From Phylloscopus collybita (lineage: Eukaryota > Chordata > Aves > Passeriformes > Phylloscopidae), in NCBI GenBank assembly GCA_027886175.1, contig JAJNNQ010000026.1, forward strand, positions 27,546,001 through 27,610,000: a stretch of DNA of 64,000 nucleotides, written 5' to 3'. Position 1 is the first letter of the stretch; every line of letters begins with the position of its first letter. Below the pieces are notes generated by a model. That model ran no database searches, had not been told where the DNA came from, and saw nothing but the letters and a program-made list of their open reading frames with translations. Positions 52,287 to 64,000 of the stretch are shown piece by piece. The position numbers were made by a program, and so were the translations under genes.

Positions 52287-54675
52287 ACAAAATCATGAGC
52301 AGATAAATGTTTTGAAATATAAGGTAAGTAACACTGAAAAAAATTTTTTTTTTGCCAAGATGAAGAATGTGCTTTGATTTCTTTGAATAAATAACTTCAA
52401 AAAAGAATGGCAACATGCAGATAGTCAGGGAGATGGCTCTGAACCCTGCTCTGCCTGACCAGAACCTGCTGTAACTACTTCAAGCTTGTGTTCATGGATT
52501 TCCTTTCCATGGGAGCTAATAGTTCTCTGGACCTCTTCCCAATCATAATTAAGGAATGACCAAGGCACATAGTCAGATTTCAAAGCTGGGAGATGAGCTT
52601 GGATCTCTCAGTACACACAGAGGCACGGTAACCATCTTGAGCTTAACAACTCACTCCAGAAGGAAGATATGCCAATAATGCCAATACAGAAACCTGAACT
52701 GGATGATACAACATTCAGTTCTTTCTCAAAGAGCTTCGGGGCTGATCCACAGAGAAGCTTCTATGTAAAAGGAAACAAGAAGAAAACAAACGCAGACCTC
52801 TTAAAATTAAAACAAAGAAAAAACAAACAAACAAACCCTCCAAAAACAAACAAACAAAAAACCCCCCACTGATTTTGGCAGAAAAAAAGTCAGCATTTTC
52901 ATAATCTGCTGAAGACTTTATTGCAACCTCTTCCACTGATTACAAGGAACAGATGTTTGCTTTGTTGCAGACTCATGTGGTCAGTGTTATTCACTCCTGT
53001 AATATATGCTCTCCCTCATATTTGTCTCCTTTCACAGAACATCCTGTAAATCCCCCATCCTCATCTCTAATTCACTTACTGTCTATTCCTTTTATCTCTT
53101 GTAAGAAGTAACAGTGGGCTACTAGTGTAAATCAGCTCAAATTAAGATATTTATGGTCCCCCAGATCTGCTGGCACTTCACTCTTCCTGCTGCTCTTCTT
53201 TTGCCCAGCTCTTTTTAGCCCCTGAGTTTCATCTGTCATCAGCTTCCTTGAGCCAGAGGAATCTGTGCCTAGAAATATCCCACCACCTTATACACATGCC
53301 CAAATACTGGGCCAGATTCATCCATGTCTTGTGGAAACAAGTTCTTTTACAAACCTGTTAGAGACAGTCTACTTTGTCTGCATAAAGTCCATTGTTTTAA
53401 ACAAAAAAACATCCATTGCAGCCCAAATCTTGACAGAGGCATAATCAACAAACAGGTAAGACTGATTTGTACTGTCCTGTTTGAGAGAAATATAAATACT
53501 GAGACAGAAATAATTTGTAAAATCAACCACTCTTAGCACTTTCTTAAGACATGTCATACTATATTCTAAACACTGCAAAAATAACATATAGTTGCTAATA
53601 CCTAAGTTACATATTTCTTTTTCATCTCCTTTTAACATTATCATGAAAACATACTTGTGTATGTTTGACATGAGTGTTGGAATTCATACCTAGGGGAGAA
53701 GTTGCTTTATTTTTACCTAAGCACTCATCCCTTCAGAAAGTTGCAGGAAATACTTTGATTCAAGTTCAACTCACAGTTTAGCTGTGACCCACCCAAGCCT
53801 GTATTCAGACCAGAATTTTCCAAGATGAGCAGGACTCAGGAATAAAGGTTAGAAAAGGTTAATCAGTGCTAGTAATGTTTATGTAGCATAGTATTTTGAT
53901 TTTAACATTAAAAGGGTGGGATGGTTTGGCTTTTTTAAATTTTTCCTCTTCATTTGGATTTTGAAATAATTTTTACTTTCAGCTAAAAGGAAAAGAAAAA
54001 CGACTTTTCTACAATGTGGCTTTGACAGAGACATAACAGACTACAGTTTTCACTCTGTGGGACAGCCTTAGATACCTGTTGTTTGAGCTCACTGATTCTC
54101 TGCTATCAGCACAGGCATAAATTCATAGGAGGTGGGCATTGCATATCTGCCCCTAAAACCTGCTCTACAATGGCAGTAACTTTCTGACATGGGACTGACA
54201 TGCAAACCGAACACAGCTCATTCTTCAGACTCTCTCTGCATACAAAAAATAGTTTCTGACCATCATCACCTTTAACTATTCCTATGCCCACACCTAGGAA
54301 AGATCCTTCACAGCTGCCAAGGACCATGGCATCACTAGAAGCATGTGCTGTGCAGAACCCAAGAACAGTTTGGGAAAAATCTTAAGTCTTTGTGTGAACT
54401 TTAACTCAATTGAGCACCTTCTGAGCCATGTAAAATACCATGATTACCTCTGTTAAATCCAGTATATTGCATTTCAATAGGAACATGAGAAATCACGAGA
54501 GAAACGTTTTCAGATTCTAAAGAGGGACATCAGATAACACAGAGATATTAGAGCTACAACCTTTTTGCATGTTAACACTGTTAACTAAAACCTATATACT
54601 GACATGGAGTATAATGAAGGAAAAGCCAGTATCAACAGTTGCCAAACATTTGTAAAAAATTACATAAATATTTAC

Positions 54676-54705
54676 CTTTTGTGGGAGAGTTAAAATTCTC
54701 TTGCT
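54676..54705 (-). CDS. RIMS1: Candidate 30-nt RIMS1 microexon
   Basis: Between exons 60190-60302 and 46300-46412, the minus strand shows a pyrimidine-rich tract (TTTCTTTTTCTGTTTCC), then ATTCATTGAAG as acceptor, 30 nt, and a donor AAAAG/GTAAATA. The 30 nt are in the phase that this intron needs: the G of the previous exon plus AG gives Glu, then QENFNSPTK, and the last G joins CA to give Ala. The junction would read SIEQEQENFNSPTKASLVV. Length is a multiple of three and no stop occurs. A TGC lies about 20 nt before the acceptor, as is common upstream of neuronal microexons activated by SRRM4. The acidic/polar peptide fits the RIM linker. I do not recall this peptide from mammalian RIM1, and transcript support is unknown. 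Confidence 0.5.
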
Positions 54706-57521
54706 CTTCAATGAATTAAATGCACGGAATGATGGAAACAGAAAAAGAAATCAGCAAATTTAAAGTTAGATAAAGAAATGTGTTACATGTGACAATGGCA
54801 TGTACAGTAGGCAGTACTCCAGCATATGTAAAAGTAATGTAGAAAATTAAAGTGACAAACCATGACAAATAATAAAGTCTATGAGTTTTTCTTTAAAATT
54901 AACAGGAACAATGATATTACAGAGAACCAGATTGTGGAGTCTTTAAGTATTCTGCTAGAGAAGTATCATCATACCCTAATTTATGAATGACATTAAAATC
55001 TTAAAATTGTTTTAAATAAAAATCTTCTGAACCACACAGCACAATTTGAAGCCTCTTCTGCAATAATGATTGTTACAAATTTATTTTCTATTTACTGAAA
55101 TCTATAATACTCAATAACCACTGGACTATTAAAAATCAGTTTTTAGGGAAAACATAAAAGATTATGAGGCTTGAACTCATTTGTGAAAGTTAGCAGTGCT
55201 GAGAAAATACTCTCCAGCATGAGTAAAGATTCCACAAGCTGCCTCAAAATATGCAGTGCCACCTAATAATTTAAAAATAAAACCAGAAATATGGAGACAA
55301 AACAAACAACACTGATAGTCTGAAATCTAAAACTGAAAGGACTTCTTTTCTTCTGCCACTCAATATTTATACTGATAGATTTGAAAAAAAAATCGAAAGG
55401 ATTTGATCTTTTACCATTATCAAAACCATACTCTCACTGCAATGACATTTCAATGATCAAGTACACAAACACAGAACTGTTTTCACCAGCACTTCTTTTT
55501 CTTTGGGGATCTTAATTTGATTAAATATAAAAAAGATACTTGCAACTCAATGTATTATTTGATGTACTGACTTTCTGTACCAAATTCTGATTCTTATTTG
55601 TTAAAAGAAAAAATACTGGACAGCAAAAAACTTCCTCTGTGATGTCACTACCACTGTACAAATACCACAGACATGAACTTTATACATGTAACCCCATTCA
55701 GTCCCAGCAGAGCCTTTATGTAGTTTTCCCTCATGTAACAGCAGCAGCACACACACACGTGCACTTCACCTTCCACACAAGTGCTGTACAAAGCCTTTTC
55801 CAACATGAGCTAAGGCACAGCAACACCTAATGCTGGACTCATATTTCCTTTGCTCGGTGTCACCACATGAGCCCTACTGCTGTAACCAAATGCCACTGGA
55901 AACACACACAACCACACTGCTTCAGTCAGGTTTACAGATGCTCTTTACATGGAAACAGACTGCTATTATCACAAACCTTACTCTCATTATATAATTTCTC
56001 AAATAGGAAACTACATTGTGAAAGCTATGAAAAAGAAACCCAAAGAAGAGCCAAATAGAAGGCAGATAGAGGGAGTAAGACCTGTTCTGCACAAATTATC
56101 CCTGAAAGATTGTTGCTATACTACAACCATTGCACATTTATATTGCTGGTTCATAGATTTCAACAGTACTTTTTTGTTGTTGTTGTTATTTACTCCCTAG
56201 AGTAATAATATAATCCCTACTAAATTCTGGTGTATTTTCTTCCTTGATCAATACAACGATCAACCATTATGCAAAAGTGTAGAAATTCACCCTCAAATCT
56301 TATTCAAGCAAGAATTCCTGTGATGTTTGATAGCTGCAATGACAGAGAACAGACTGAGCAAAGATCACAGATGTATCCTTTAGAAGAAAGTATAATTTAA
56401 AAACCATGCAACTACATCACAAAGTTGTTATAGAAATAGCTGAAAAGCAAAGTCAATGCAGAATCCCCACCCCTCTTAACGATTTGCACAGTTCCACTCA
56501 AACATGATGCAAATAAAAAAACAGTGATGCAAATCTCTTAAAGCCCAGCACAGAATGACATACTGAGAATACACCATTGTCCTCACCATGGCTTAGAATT
56601 TCACTGCTTTAGTCACTGAGCTAAAACATCTTCATGGCATTAGGTCCTTATAAAATCACCCAGTAATACAAAAAAAAAAAAAAATCAAAACCACTTCTTT
56701 AGTAGCATATGTTGGGAAATCACTATTAAATTGTGATGTCTTGAAAACACACACAGACACACCTATACAGAACTAACTTTCAATATTGAAACATCTCAAG
56801 ACCTTTCAATACAACAACATCCCAATGTGTCTTGCACTCTAAGAAATATTGCTGCATAGTTGCAAAGGAAATAAATACAACTATATCTTCCTTGAATATG
56901 ACTATATTAAAAAAAAATCACATTGTTGAAAAATTACAGAAGCCTACAATCTTAACTGCAATCACTTCTTAAAGTCTGCATGCCCTCGAGTGGCTATTAT
57001 TTAGTTAGTATTGTCTCAAGTGAAAATAACTATGCCTCTTCTCCACTCTAAAGTGACACAAAGTTGCTCTCCACTTCAGAACATAATCACCATGAAGCCT
57101 GTTCTTTTTTCACATTTTCTTGCCAGTGTGATTTGTAACACTGTTTTAAAGCTTTAGTCCTTAAAATTGACCTTTTCCTCTATGTTTAAGGTTGTTTCTC
57201 CCTTCCTGACCTGTAGTAATAACTCTGTTTCTGTAATGGAATAAGAATCACTACTTTGGTCTTCTCTGTAACAATTACTTCTGTGAGGTTTGGGGGTTTT
57301 TTTAAAGTAAGTATGTGTATTATTCAGGACCTTGTAAAACTACCTTGTTTTCTCATAAGTTGAATTTTTACAATTCTCAAACTACTCAAACCAGAGTAGT
57401 CACTAAGCATCATTTGGTAGAGACAAGAGACCTTTTGTTTACTTCTGAACTTGACAACAAAATGGAATGCCTGAAATACAATGTCAGTCAAGACAAGTGG
57501 ATAGGATCAGTTACAATTGAT

Positions 57522-57550
57522 AACTAAAGACTGAAGATTAGTCTTTAGTT
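57522..57550. repeat. 11-bp hairpin
   Basis: AACTAAAGACT pairs with AGTCTTTAGTT around a 7-nt loop; a further partial copy AATAAAGAC follows directly. Intronic. Confidence 0.75.
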
Positions 57551-58445
57551 AAATAAAGACTTAAAATATCTGTTTCTCCACATCAAAACTGCTATCAGTC
57601 TCTTGCTCTCATTAGTTCCATAATGAGGATTTTAAAGAGTAATAAAATTAGTTCACTGGGTTCTTCTATGTCTCCTGAATGTGCAACAGAGCAAATAAGA
57701 AGCCCATTCTTGATATACAAATATGCAATCTTTTTGCAACAATCACTATGCCTTGTATAACTGACTTAAATGCATATATGTATATATTCAGACTCATAGA
57801 TGCATACATCTAGGTAAGTATATGACTCTCATAAAACAACAGAACTTTTACAGAACATAAAGCAGTACTTTATCATAAAAATTACACTTTATGGCATATC
57901 ATACAGGTTTTCCTTGAAACACATGACAACAAGATGACCACAAAATATAGGAAGAAAATGCATTCTGAAATATTTCCGATGACATTTGGATATTGCACTA
58001 GATTTTGACATCATCTGTATCTATGGTGACTGAATTTAAGCCATTAAGGACACACTCTGGTTCCAAGCACAGTTAATGCAACTCTTTTACATAACTCAGT
58101 ATGTTTTGGGTTCAGTACTACATTAAGGTCAGATCACTTCCGGTCATTGCATTTGACCCTGGTACTCATTTGACAGCGATTATAGAGGTGAAACTAATAT
58201 TAAAATCTGGTACTGTAAATCAGAACAAGTACTGTGGTCTTATGGCCTCAGTGAATTTAATTTCTAAGAGTAGTATTAAGTTAGACATATTAGCATATGT
58301 ATTTCAACTGACACATTTTTTTAAACGCGTATTATAAAATCTATTCTATTTAGTACTCCTCTGCAAATATGTTCTGAGTCTGAACAGAGCATTAAATGTG
58401 GGTAAAATAAGAAAAGCTCCCTTTCAGAAGCAAAGTCAGTCATTC

Positions 58446-58665
58446 AGACGAAACAATGGCACCGTGTAGAGAAGGAAATCTCTTTAACCACTGATTCCAT
58501 GTGCTGTAAAACAGCCACAGTGACACAGGCGGCACGATTTGTAACAACAGAGCAAACCACGACGCATCCTACCTGCACCGTTTAGAGATAAGGCGCAAGT
58601 GTATCAAGCACAAGTGTAAACAGGAGTTCACTGGAACAGCGTTACTCTACAAGTGTTCACGGTAT
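58446..58665. other. CpG-bearing patch in AT-rich intron
   Basis: About ten CpG dinucleotides occur in 220 bp (for example CACCGT, GGCGGCACGATT, CACGACGCATC, GGCGCAAG), while the surrounding intron averages far fewer. No known repeat, exon in RIMS1 phase or promoter element is recognisable. A donor-like GCAG/GTAGGA occurs at about 58573 on the minus strand, but the sequence before it does not fit the phase. Confidence 0.4.
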
Positions 58666-60189
58666 CAACAACTTTATAAACCTAGAGTAGCTCTGGCCTT
58701 CTGCTCAACTTTCATTTTTTTTTTCCTCTTCTGTACACATTCCATTTCTACTCGTTTTCATGGTAAGTTTTACATTCATTTCCAACGCCTTCAACAAAAC
58801 ATAAACTGGTATTTTACTCTCACACACCAATTACCAAGACCAGCAGAAAGATGATATATGAATATACAAAGGAAAGCCAAATTAAAATTAAATTAAAGCT
58901 GATTCTCCATTATATATTTTACCAAGTTCTGAAACTGAAGTAGAAATATGGAAGAAAGTTGAAATTCATTACTTATTACATTTCCCTATAAAGCTCTCAA
59001 CTTGTTAATATGCAGAAATAGGAACTCTGAACATAGCTTGTAACTAATTTATAATTCACACAGTACTAGAGTCACTACAAAACGAGAGGACCTGAATAGA
59101 AAGTTTAAAGATAATAAAAGCCACTTTTATCAGTATATTAGTCATTCAAAATGAATACATTTATAAAACAAGAGTACATTTTACATGTGCTAATTGAGGG
59201 GCTTGTATGCCATCACAGCTCAAAGCTTTAACATTAATGCAAATCGATTGCAGATTAATGCAAGCCATCATGGTAATCTATCATGATAAGGTGGTCATGG
59301 TCAGCAACTTTATCTGAGAATGTAATCTGCTAACAGTTCTGAAACGCACTACAATATTGCATCATTATAAGCATTTCTTTAATTTCCACAAAGAAGAAAA
59401 CCTTGTAGTATGTGGCAATCTCAGTCGTTGCTTGTAGTCGATGAGAAAACAAGATTTTTTAAACACAGAAGAAAACATGAATGTACAAATATTATCCATT
59501 GAGACACTTCTTTTTACCATAACAGCTCATTCTCTGTATGTAGTATGTTGCTAGAAAAGGAAACAGCAATGTACATCCTTATTTGATCTTAGTAGGTAAG
59601 AAACATCTTCCATAATCACCAGGTATACATTGTCTTTTTCAGAAAAGAGTAGCACTGTTTGCCTGATCGGTTTATACTTAAGCAAGAAGGGACTGGTGAC
59701 CTGTACTCTCACATTTCCCATGGTAATTGTTTTCATTCTTTTTCATTGAACTATGAACTCCAGAAAGAAAACAGATCTGCGACATTTATTATTAATCTAC
59801 GTTAATAATGCACAACAATAAGACCACAAAATAAACCACCAGATAAGAAATGAGTACGACTGTCAAAATCCTTGCCCCCGTTTTTTTGGGGTTGTTTTGT
59901 TTTGTTTTGTTTTTTTGGCTGATAACATACTAGATATGTTGGAAACTACCATGACTCTAATAGGAAATTTAAACATGAAAGGGTACTAGAAAAGTAAGGC
60001 AATTAAACCACATGTAATAACCCACCAGTCAAACTTCACCGGATTTCCCAAACTACAAAGATGCTTTCATTCTCTTCTATTGCTTTACTGGTAGAATTAA
60101 AGCACTGGACACGTAGTTATGCAAGACTTAAAGTAAAGAAAGGTAAGAAATCAAAGAGTTTGAGCAATCACAAGCCCATTATTTGATAC

Positions 60190-60302
60190 CTTGCTCTATA
60201 CTGCCACTTCTTACTGGAACTTGTGGTAGCTGTCTTCCCCTACGACTGCTGAAGGAGGTGTCTGCAGGAGGAGGCTGCGTGGGACTTCCTTGCTGATGTG
60301 TT
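60190..60302 (-). CDS. RIMS1: RIMS1 coding exon with RIM-BP docking motif
   Basis: Internal exon of RIM1. The acceptor is TTTCATTTGCAG and the donor is GCAAG/GTATCA. It is 113 nt: one base completing Arg, 37 codons beginning THQQGSPTQPPPADTSF and ending RQLPQVPVRSGSIEQ, then a single G. RQLPQVP is the proline-rich motif that binds the SH3 domains of RIM-binding proteins, which couple RIM to voltage-gated calcium channels at release sites (family knowledge). The adjoining SSRRGRQLPQVPVRSGSIEQ agrees with mammalian RIM1 almost residue for residue. The final G joins the CA that opens the exon at 46412, giving SIEQASLVVEER, the junction known in mammals. The two candidate exons at 54676-54705 and 51484-51573 lie in the intron that follows and share this phase. 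Confidence 0.95.
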
Positions 60303-63184
60303 CTGCAAATGAAATTGAGATAAAAGCAAAATAAGGCAAATGAAGAGACATTTTATATTCTGAATTTTAAACACAAAGGTACTGGAGAAGGGCTTAAAAA
60401 AGTTTGCATTTGGTCTATGCCATACGCACATACTCAGGTCTAGATCCCTAGCCAACTTATAAGGCATTACATTTAATTTCTCTAACTACCTTCAGCTACA
60501 GAGAAATTATTTCCTTTTGTTTGTTTGTTTGTTTTTAAATTAATTTATTTATGGGTTTGTTCTGGTTTGGTTTTTTGTCATTTTGGGCTATTTTTTGATA
60601 AAGTATTAATGAAAAACCATTGAATGAAAAGCAGTTTTCTAAGAATCACTTATGATTATTACTCACAATTTATATACATTCTCCTGCACTCATATGAGGG
60701 CAACATAAAATGCCACTTCGATGTTTTATTAAATTTAGTATTGCCTTTGTGCTGATGCAATAATTGCACAAGGCCACTGGACAGCAAGTATCTATTTTCA
60801 AAGGATAGACTTTGTTTTTTCCCAGAACTCAAAGAAGGAAAAAGACCTTTAATCTTTGTATTGAGTTGGGGGAAGAGAGGGTGTGTGTGTGCATGCAAGT
60901 ACCTGCGTGTGCATGCAAAACATGCACAAGACTTTTAATATTCACATCTAAATAAATAGCCTAAATCACTTTGGCCGAATTCTAGCTAGCACTGTTTCAG
61001 AACATTTTGGCCACTTGATGTCTTATTCACAGTTTCAGAGTGTAATGCATCAAACACCTTTGGAATCCTAACATTTAAAATGGGCATCTATAATAACTAG
61101 AGGGAAAAGGTTTAAGAAAGTAGAACAAAGATGAGAAGTAGCAGATCACTTAGGAGAGCTTACTGTGAAATGCCCTTGCTAGTTACAGTAATGTCACACT
61201 CACTATAGTGGATAAGCACTGTTCATCCAGTTGCAAGTAGACCATTTGTAAAGTGCAAGTTCAAAGAACTGTTGGCTTTCACTAGGTAGATCAACTGACT
61301 TTCTCTTAACTCGTAAGATCAGAGTTGGCTGTGTGAACAACATGTAATTTTCTGCACAGTGTTTAAGAAAAATGCTTTGATAATTTTCATATGGATACAG
61401 AACAAAACACAACAACAGAAGGACGAGACACAGCCAGTCTTTTAATCTTAAAACATAACTAGTTCATTAAGTTCATCAGCAAGAAGTGCCATCTGGATGG
61501 TGAAGTTAGGTGGCATAAAGGGTATGGGAGAAGTGTAAATACCATCAAGAGAAAATAATCTCCAGTCCCAGAATGACTGAATGTGCCGTGTGTGCTCAGA
61601 GTACAGCACCACACCAAAACCTTGGAGGCAGGAAAGCTGTGCTAGACACATAAGAGCAACCTTGTCATACATGGGGAAGGCGGACAGAGCACAAGGGTGT
61701 GACACTTATGGCCTGCTCACTCAACCTGGAGCGAGCCTGGTGCTTTCCTAATGACTGGCTCCTCAGTCCTTCGTGGGGCTGCAAGTCCCCTTCCAGAAAG
61801 ACATGATAGCAGACCCCTAAAACATCAGGACTGAAAAGAAACTGTTCAGTTGTTAGCTCCAGGCACAACCTTCCCAATGCCTGGGAATATTTGACAGGAA
61901 AATTCATTGCCTGTCCTATTATCAAAACTTTCTGGCACTAGTGCAGTATTACATCTATGATGGAATACTGAACTACAGCATTCAGACTGATTGAAACATT
62001 TTTGTCTCACATCTAACACTAGTGAATCATTTCATGGAAAAACAGAAACCCACAACATGTGGAGATGTAGAAAGAAGCAATACAGTTCATGTTTCCCTAT
62101 GCTCTTCTTCCTGGGCTCATTGCTGAATTACCAAGACCCAAATATCAGTTATTTTTCAGAAGTTATAAAAAACAGTGGAAAAAAAGTTTTTTAGTAATTT
62201 CCATGGCACAACAGTCCCTGATTCAATCATAAGAAAGGTTTCAGTCATCATTTAGGTAATCCCTCTAACTCAAATTAAAAAAGCACCTGGGTTGTTGTGA
62301 CAACGAAGTCATCTCACTCAAGGAAAATGTAGCCATTGCTTTTGGATCAGGAACAATAATCTGGGACTGGAAGCAGTAAGTGCTGAAGTTTTGCTACATA
62401 ATGTGCATTTTCATTGAAAATAGGGATGTCTCTGTTGTTCATGGAAGTTTTAAAGCATTCACAATGTAAACAACAGATGTACATTCCACCTCTATGAATC
62501 AAAATAACATAAATCAATTTTCTGACAAAGGAAGGATCTCATCCCTCCTCACTGCTCTTATTTCAGTCATGAGACAGGGTTTAAAACTTAACTAGATGTA
62601 CTTATTATTCAGCATATATATTTATTTTTTCATATTTTCTTAAGAATTTGAACATGTAACCCCAAACCACTGTAACATCAAATTTAAAAGATATAATGAC
62701 AATACAAATTCTGAGAAATTCAATTACACAAAAAAGTTCCAGTGTTTATATTAATTTTAAGCAATGAAAAATTTTAATTTTAACTTATATTTTTTTATAT
62801 TTTAAAGTGAAATTCATTTGATCAGAGACATTTGAATTATTTGCTACAGCTGTCTATCTATTTATATAATCCATTGTGGTTTTTCATCCTCAAAATGAAT
62901 GTGAAATAGGGATTTTTTGAAAAAGAATCAGTGTTAAAGTGCAGAAAAACACTTCTAGTCTTTCCCATTGAGCTTATCTCAATGATGAAGGATGCCAGAA
63001 AAATTCTGTATGTAGGCAACAAAGAGCTAATAACAGAGATACAAAATATATAACACTGCAAATTATGGCAACAGAGCTTTTGGTACTTCATAGACATTCT
63101 AAAAAAGTCATATTAGAGGTATATTCCAAACTCTGGAATCAGACTGACAATAAGAGATGCTTACACATCAATCAACACTCCTAC
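60303..63184 (-). other. RIMS1: RIMS1 intron between exons 63185-63256 and 60190-60302
   Basis: A 2.9 kb phase-2 intron (donor GTAGGA, acceptor TTTCATTTGCAG). Its main content is the decayed cassette exon at 61661-61816. It also holds a GTTT repeat near 60518-60535 and a GT/GCATG-rich stretch near 60880-60925. In mammals one or more alternative exons occupy this intron. I see no intact one here. Confidence 0.85.
61661..61816 (-). pseudogene. RIMS1: Relic of a RIMS1 alternative exon (frameshift and stop)
   Basis: This 156-nt stretch sits between two good RIMS1 exons and resembles the mammalian alternative exon reading VLPPCLSRRGYAIPRTTDQP (recalled from memory). In the expected phase it reads GLLSCLSGRGLAAPRRTEEP then VIR. 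Homology then moves to another frame (GKHQARSRLSEQ, compare mammalian GKHPARSRSSEH), which implies a small indel near 61746-61751. It returns to the first frame for HTLV and CPPSPCMTR (compare HHLV and APPSPLLTR). The first frame has a TGA at 61717-61719. The acceptor (TGTTTTAG) survives. The donor position holds GT but little else of the consensus (ACAAG/GTTGCT). Both ends fall at the phase expected for a cassette exon between 63185 and 60302. Inclusion would truncate RIM1 or trigger decay of the mRNA. It is probably dead in this species; a poison exon is the alternative. Confidence 0.72.
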
Positions 63185-63256
63185 CTTTCTGTTTCAGCTG
63201 CAGGGCCTTTCCTAGTTTGTTTTTGGCTGCTATATCTTTCCACTTTTCTGGACTGC
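63185..63256 (-). CDS. RIMS1: RIMS1 coding exon (linker, QSRKVERYSSQK...)
   Basis: Internal coding exon of RIM1, a presynaptic active-zone scaffold that links Rab3, Munc13 and calcium channels. On the minus strand it is flanked by an acceptor (TCACTTCACAG) and a donor (AAAG/GTAGGA). The first base completes a codon; the exon then reads QSRKVERYSSQKQTRKG followed by PAAETE, and ends with the two bases AG of an Arg codon. QSRKVERYSSQKQTRKG matches mammalian RIM1 as I remember it, in the linker between C2A and C2B. The AG joins to the A that starts the exon at 60302, keeping the frame open. The exon is 72 nt long. This linker segment is polar and basic, with no enzymatic motif. It is the most 5' RIMS1 exon in the window. 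Start and end rest on splice consensus plus phase; a second AG four bases into the exon is less likely because it breaks the match to mammals. Confidence 0.93.
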
Positions 63257-64000
63257 CTGTGAAGTGACATGTCAGAAAAGAAATAAACAAAGAAGAAAAA
63301 GAATACAGAAATATGAAGATTATTTATTCATGTATTATAAAGGTAATAAAAGAAATGGTTGACAGATGAGAAAGTGACAACTATCATCATAAACAGGCTG
63401 GTGAAGTCAAGGTTTAAGAGACATTGCATTAATTAAGTTTGATTGAGGCTCATGGTGTGCAGCTTATGAGGTACCAAAACAGGGAAGAAAACATTAATCC
63501 TGACTGAGCCTGCAACTAGTTTCAACTGCACAGCCTGCATTTGACTAGAAACAATGGCTCCTCATAGCCCTATAAGTCATCTCTTAACAGCATGAGAAAC
63601 AAGTTCAGAGTACACAGCAGGAAAAAAAAAACAAACCTTGCAGAATGAACCAAAAATACTATTTGAAGGTTTAAAAAGATTTAAAAATTGCTTTTAAATC
63701 TAAATTTCAAAAGCAAAACAAATACTGTGTCATATCAGATTTTAAAAAAGGCTGTCACTATATTATTAAAATTGTTTTCTCAAAAATCTCATTCTATTAC
63801 CTTTTAAAGTTTTTAGAAACAGATTAACCAATTCTATTTTCTTCCTAGTCAATACAGTTAAGTCAGAAATTATTTCACTCCTTCACTCCTTTCCTACACA
63901 AATCTTTTACAGAATTCATCTGACATTTAGATAATGAGGCACTAGCTACCTTAGATGATCTAAGCACTCACTTTGATATTAAATAACAATGAAGAGTAAT
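63257..64000 (-). other. RIMS1: Start of the next upstream RIMS1 intron
   Basis: 744 bp of AT-rich sequence 5' of the first exon in the window. I find no exon, repeat or RNA gene in it. Confidence 0.75.

Larger units (their letters stand above)
46413..60189 (-). other. RIMS1: RIMS1 intron between exons 60190-60302 and 46300-46412
   Basis: A 13.8 kb phase-1 intron (donor GTATCA, acceptor TGTTTTTGCAG). It contains the two candidate exons described separately, an LTR fragment at 49761-50044, an (AT)-rich run at about 47538-47570, AAAC-type repeats near 52813-52860, a hairpin at 47167-47201, an unexplained cysteine-rich open frame at 52020-52286 (-), a CpG-bearing patch at 58446-58665 and GTTTT repeats near 59890-59915. 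No other gene is evident. Confidence 0.85.

Noticed and set aside
58573..58660. GCAG/GTAGGA donor in the CpG-bearing patch as a further RIMS1 exon
   Set aside because: The preceding open segment ends in phase 2, while this intron needs phase 1.

Overview
This window is vertebrate nuclear DNA and almost certainly avian. It is AT-rich and nearly all intronic. It carries CR1 LINE copies with the CR1-type short-repeat 3' tail and two bird-type retroviral LTR pieces, and it contains no Alu or B1 SINEs. The only gene I recognise is RIMS1, which encodes RIM1, the presynaptic active-zone scaffold. It is read on the minus strand, so transcription runs from high to low coordinates. I saw no prokaryotic features, CRISPR arrays, tRNA or rRNA genes, and no complete second gene.

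Five RIMS1 coding exons can be placed with splice sites and matching reading phase. In transcript order they are 63185-63256, 60190-60302, 46300-46412, 36860-37026 and 18887-19119. Joined, they give one open frame of 698 nt. It encodes part of the Ser/Arg/Pro-rich linker between the C2A and C2B domains, including the RQLPQVP docking motif for RIM-binding proteins and the conserved basic block KKRRSS...VSRRSRSTSQLSQT. The PDZ and C2A exons lie upstream and the C2B exons downstream, outside the window. This part of RIM genes is known for heavy alternative splicing.

The introns hold most of the interest. At 61661-61816 I find what looks like a decayed copy of a RIMS1 cassette exon that is intact in mammals: the homology is recognisable, but there is a frameshift, an in-frame TGA and a degraded donor. 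The 13.8 kb intron at 46413-60189 contains a 30-nt microexon candidate (54676-54705) and a 90-nt cassette candidate (51484-51573). Both are in the phase needed for inclusion without changing the downstream frame.

Region by region: 1-18886 is downstream intron with two CR1 fragments (about 4611-4935 and 13624-13770), a strong G-quadruplex motif (7086-7115) and a MITE-like hairpin (18101-18160). 19120-36859 is intron with a 2.2 kb degenerate CR1 (about 30841-33070). 37027-46299 is intron with an LTR-like element (about 41318-41882). 46413-60189 is intron with a 5' LTR fragment (49761-50044), the two candidate exons and a CpG-bearing patch (58446-58665). 60303-63184 holds the relic exon. 63257-64000 is the start of the next intron upstream. 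I found no new multi-gene system; the novel content is in the splicing architecture of RIMS1.
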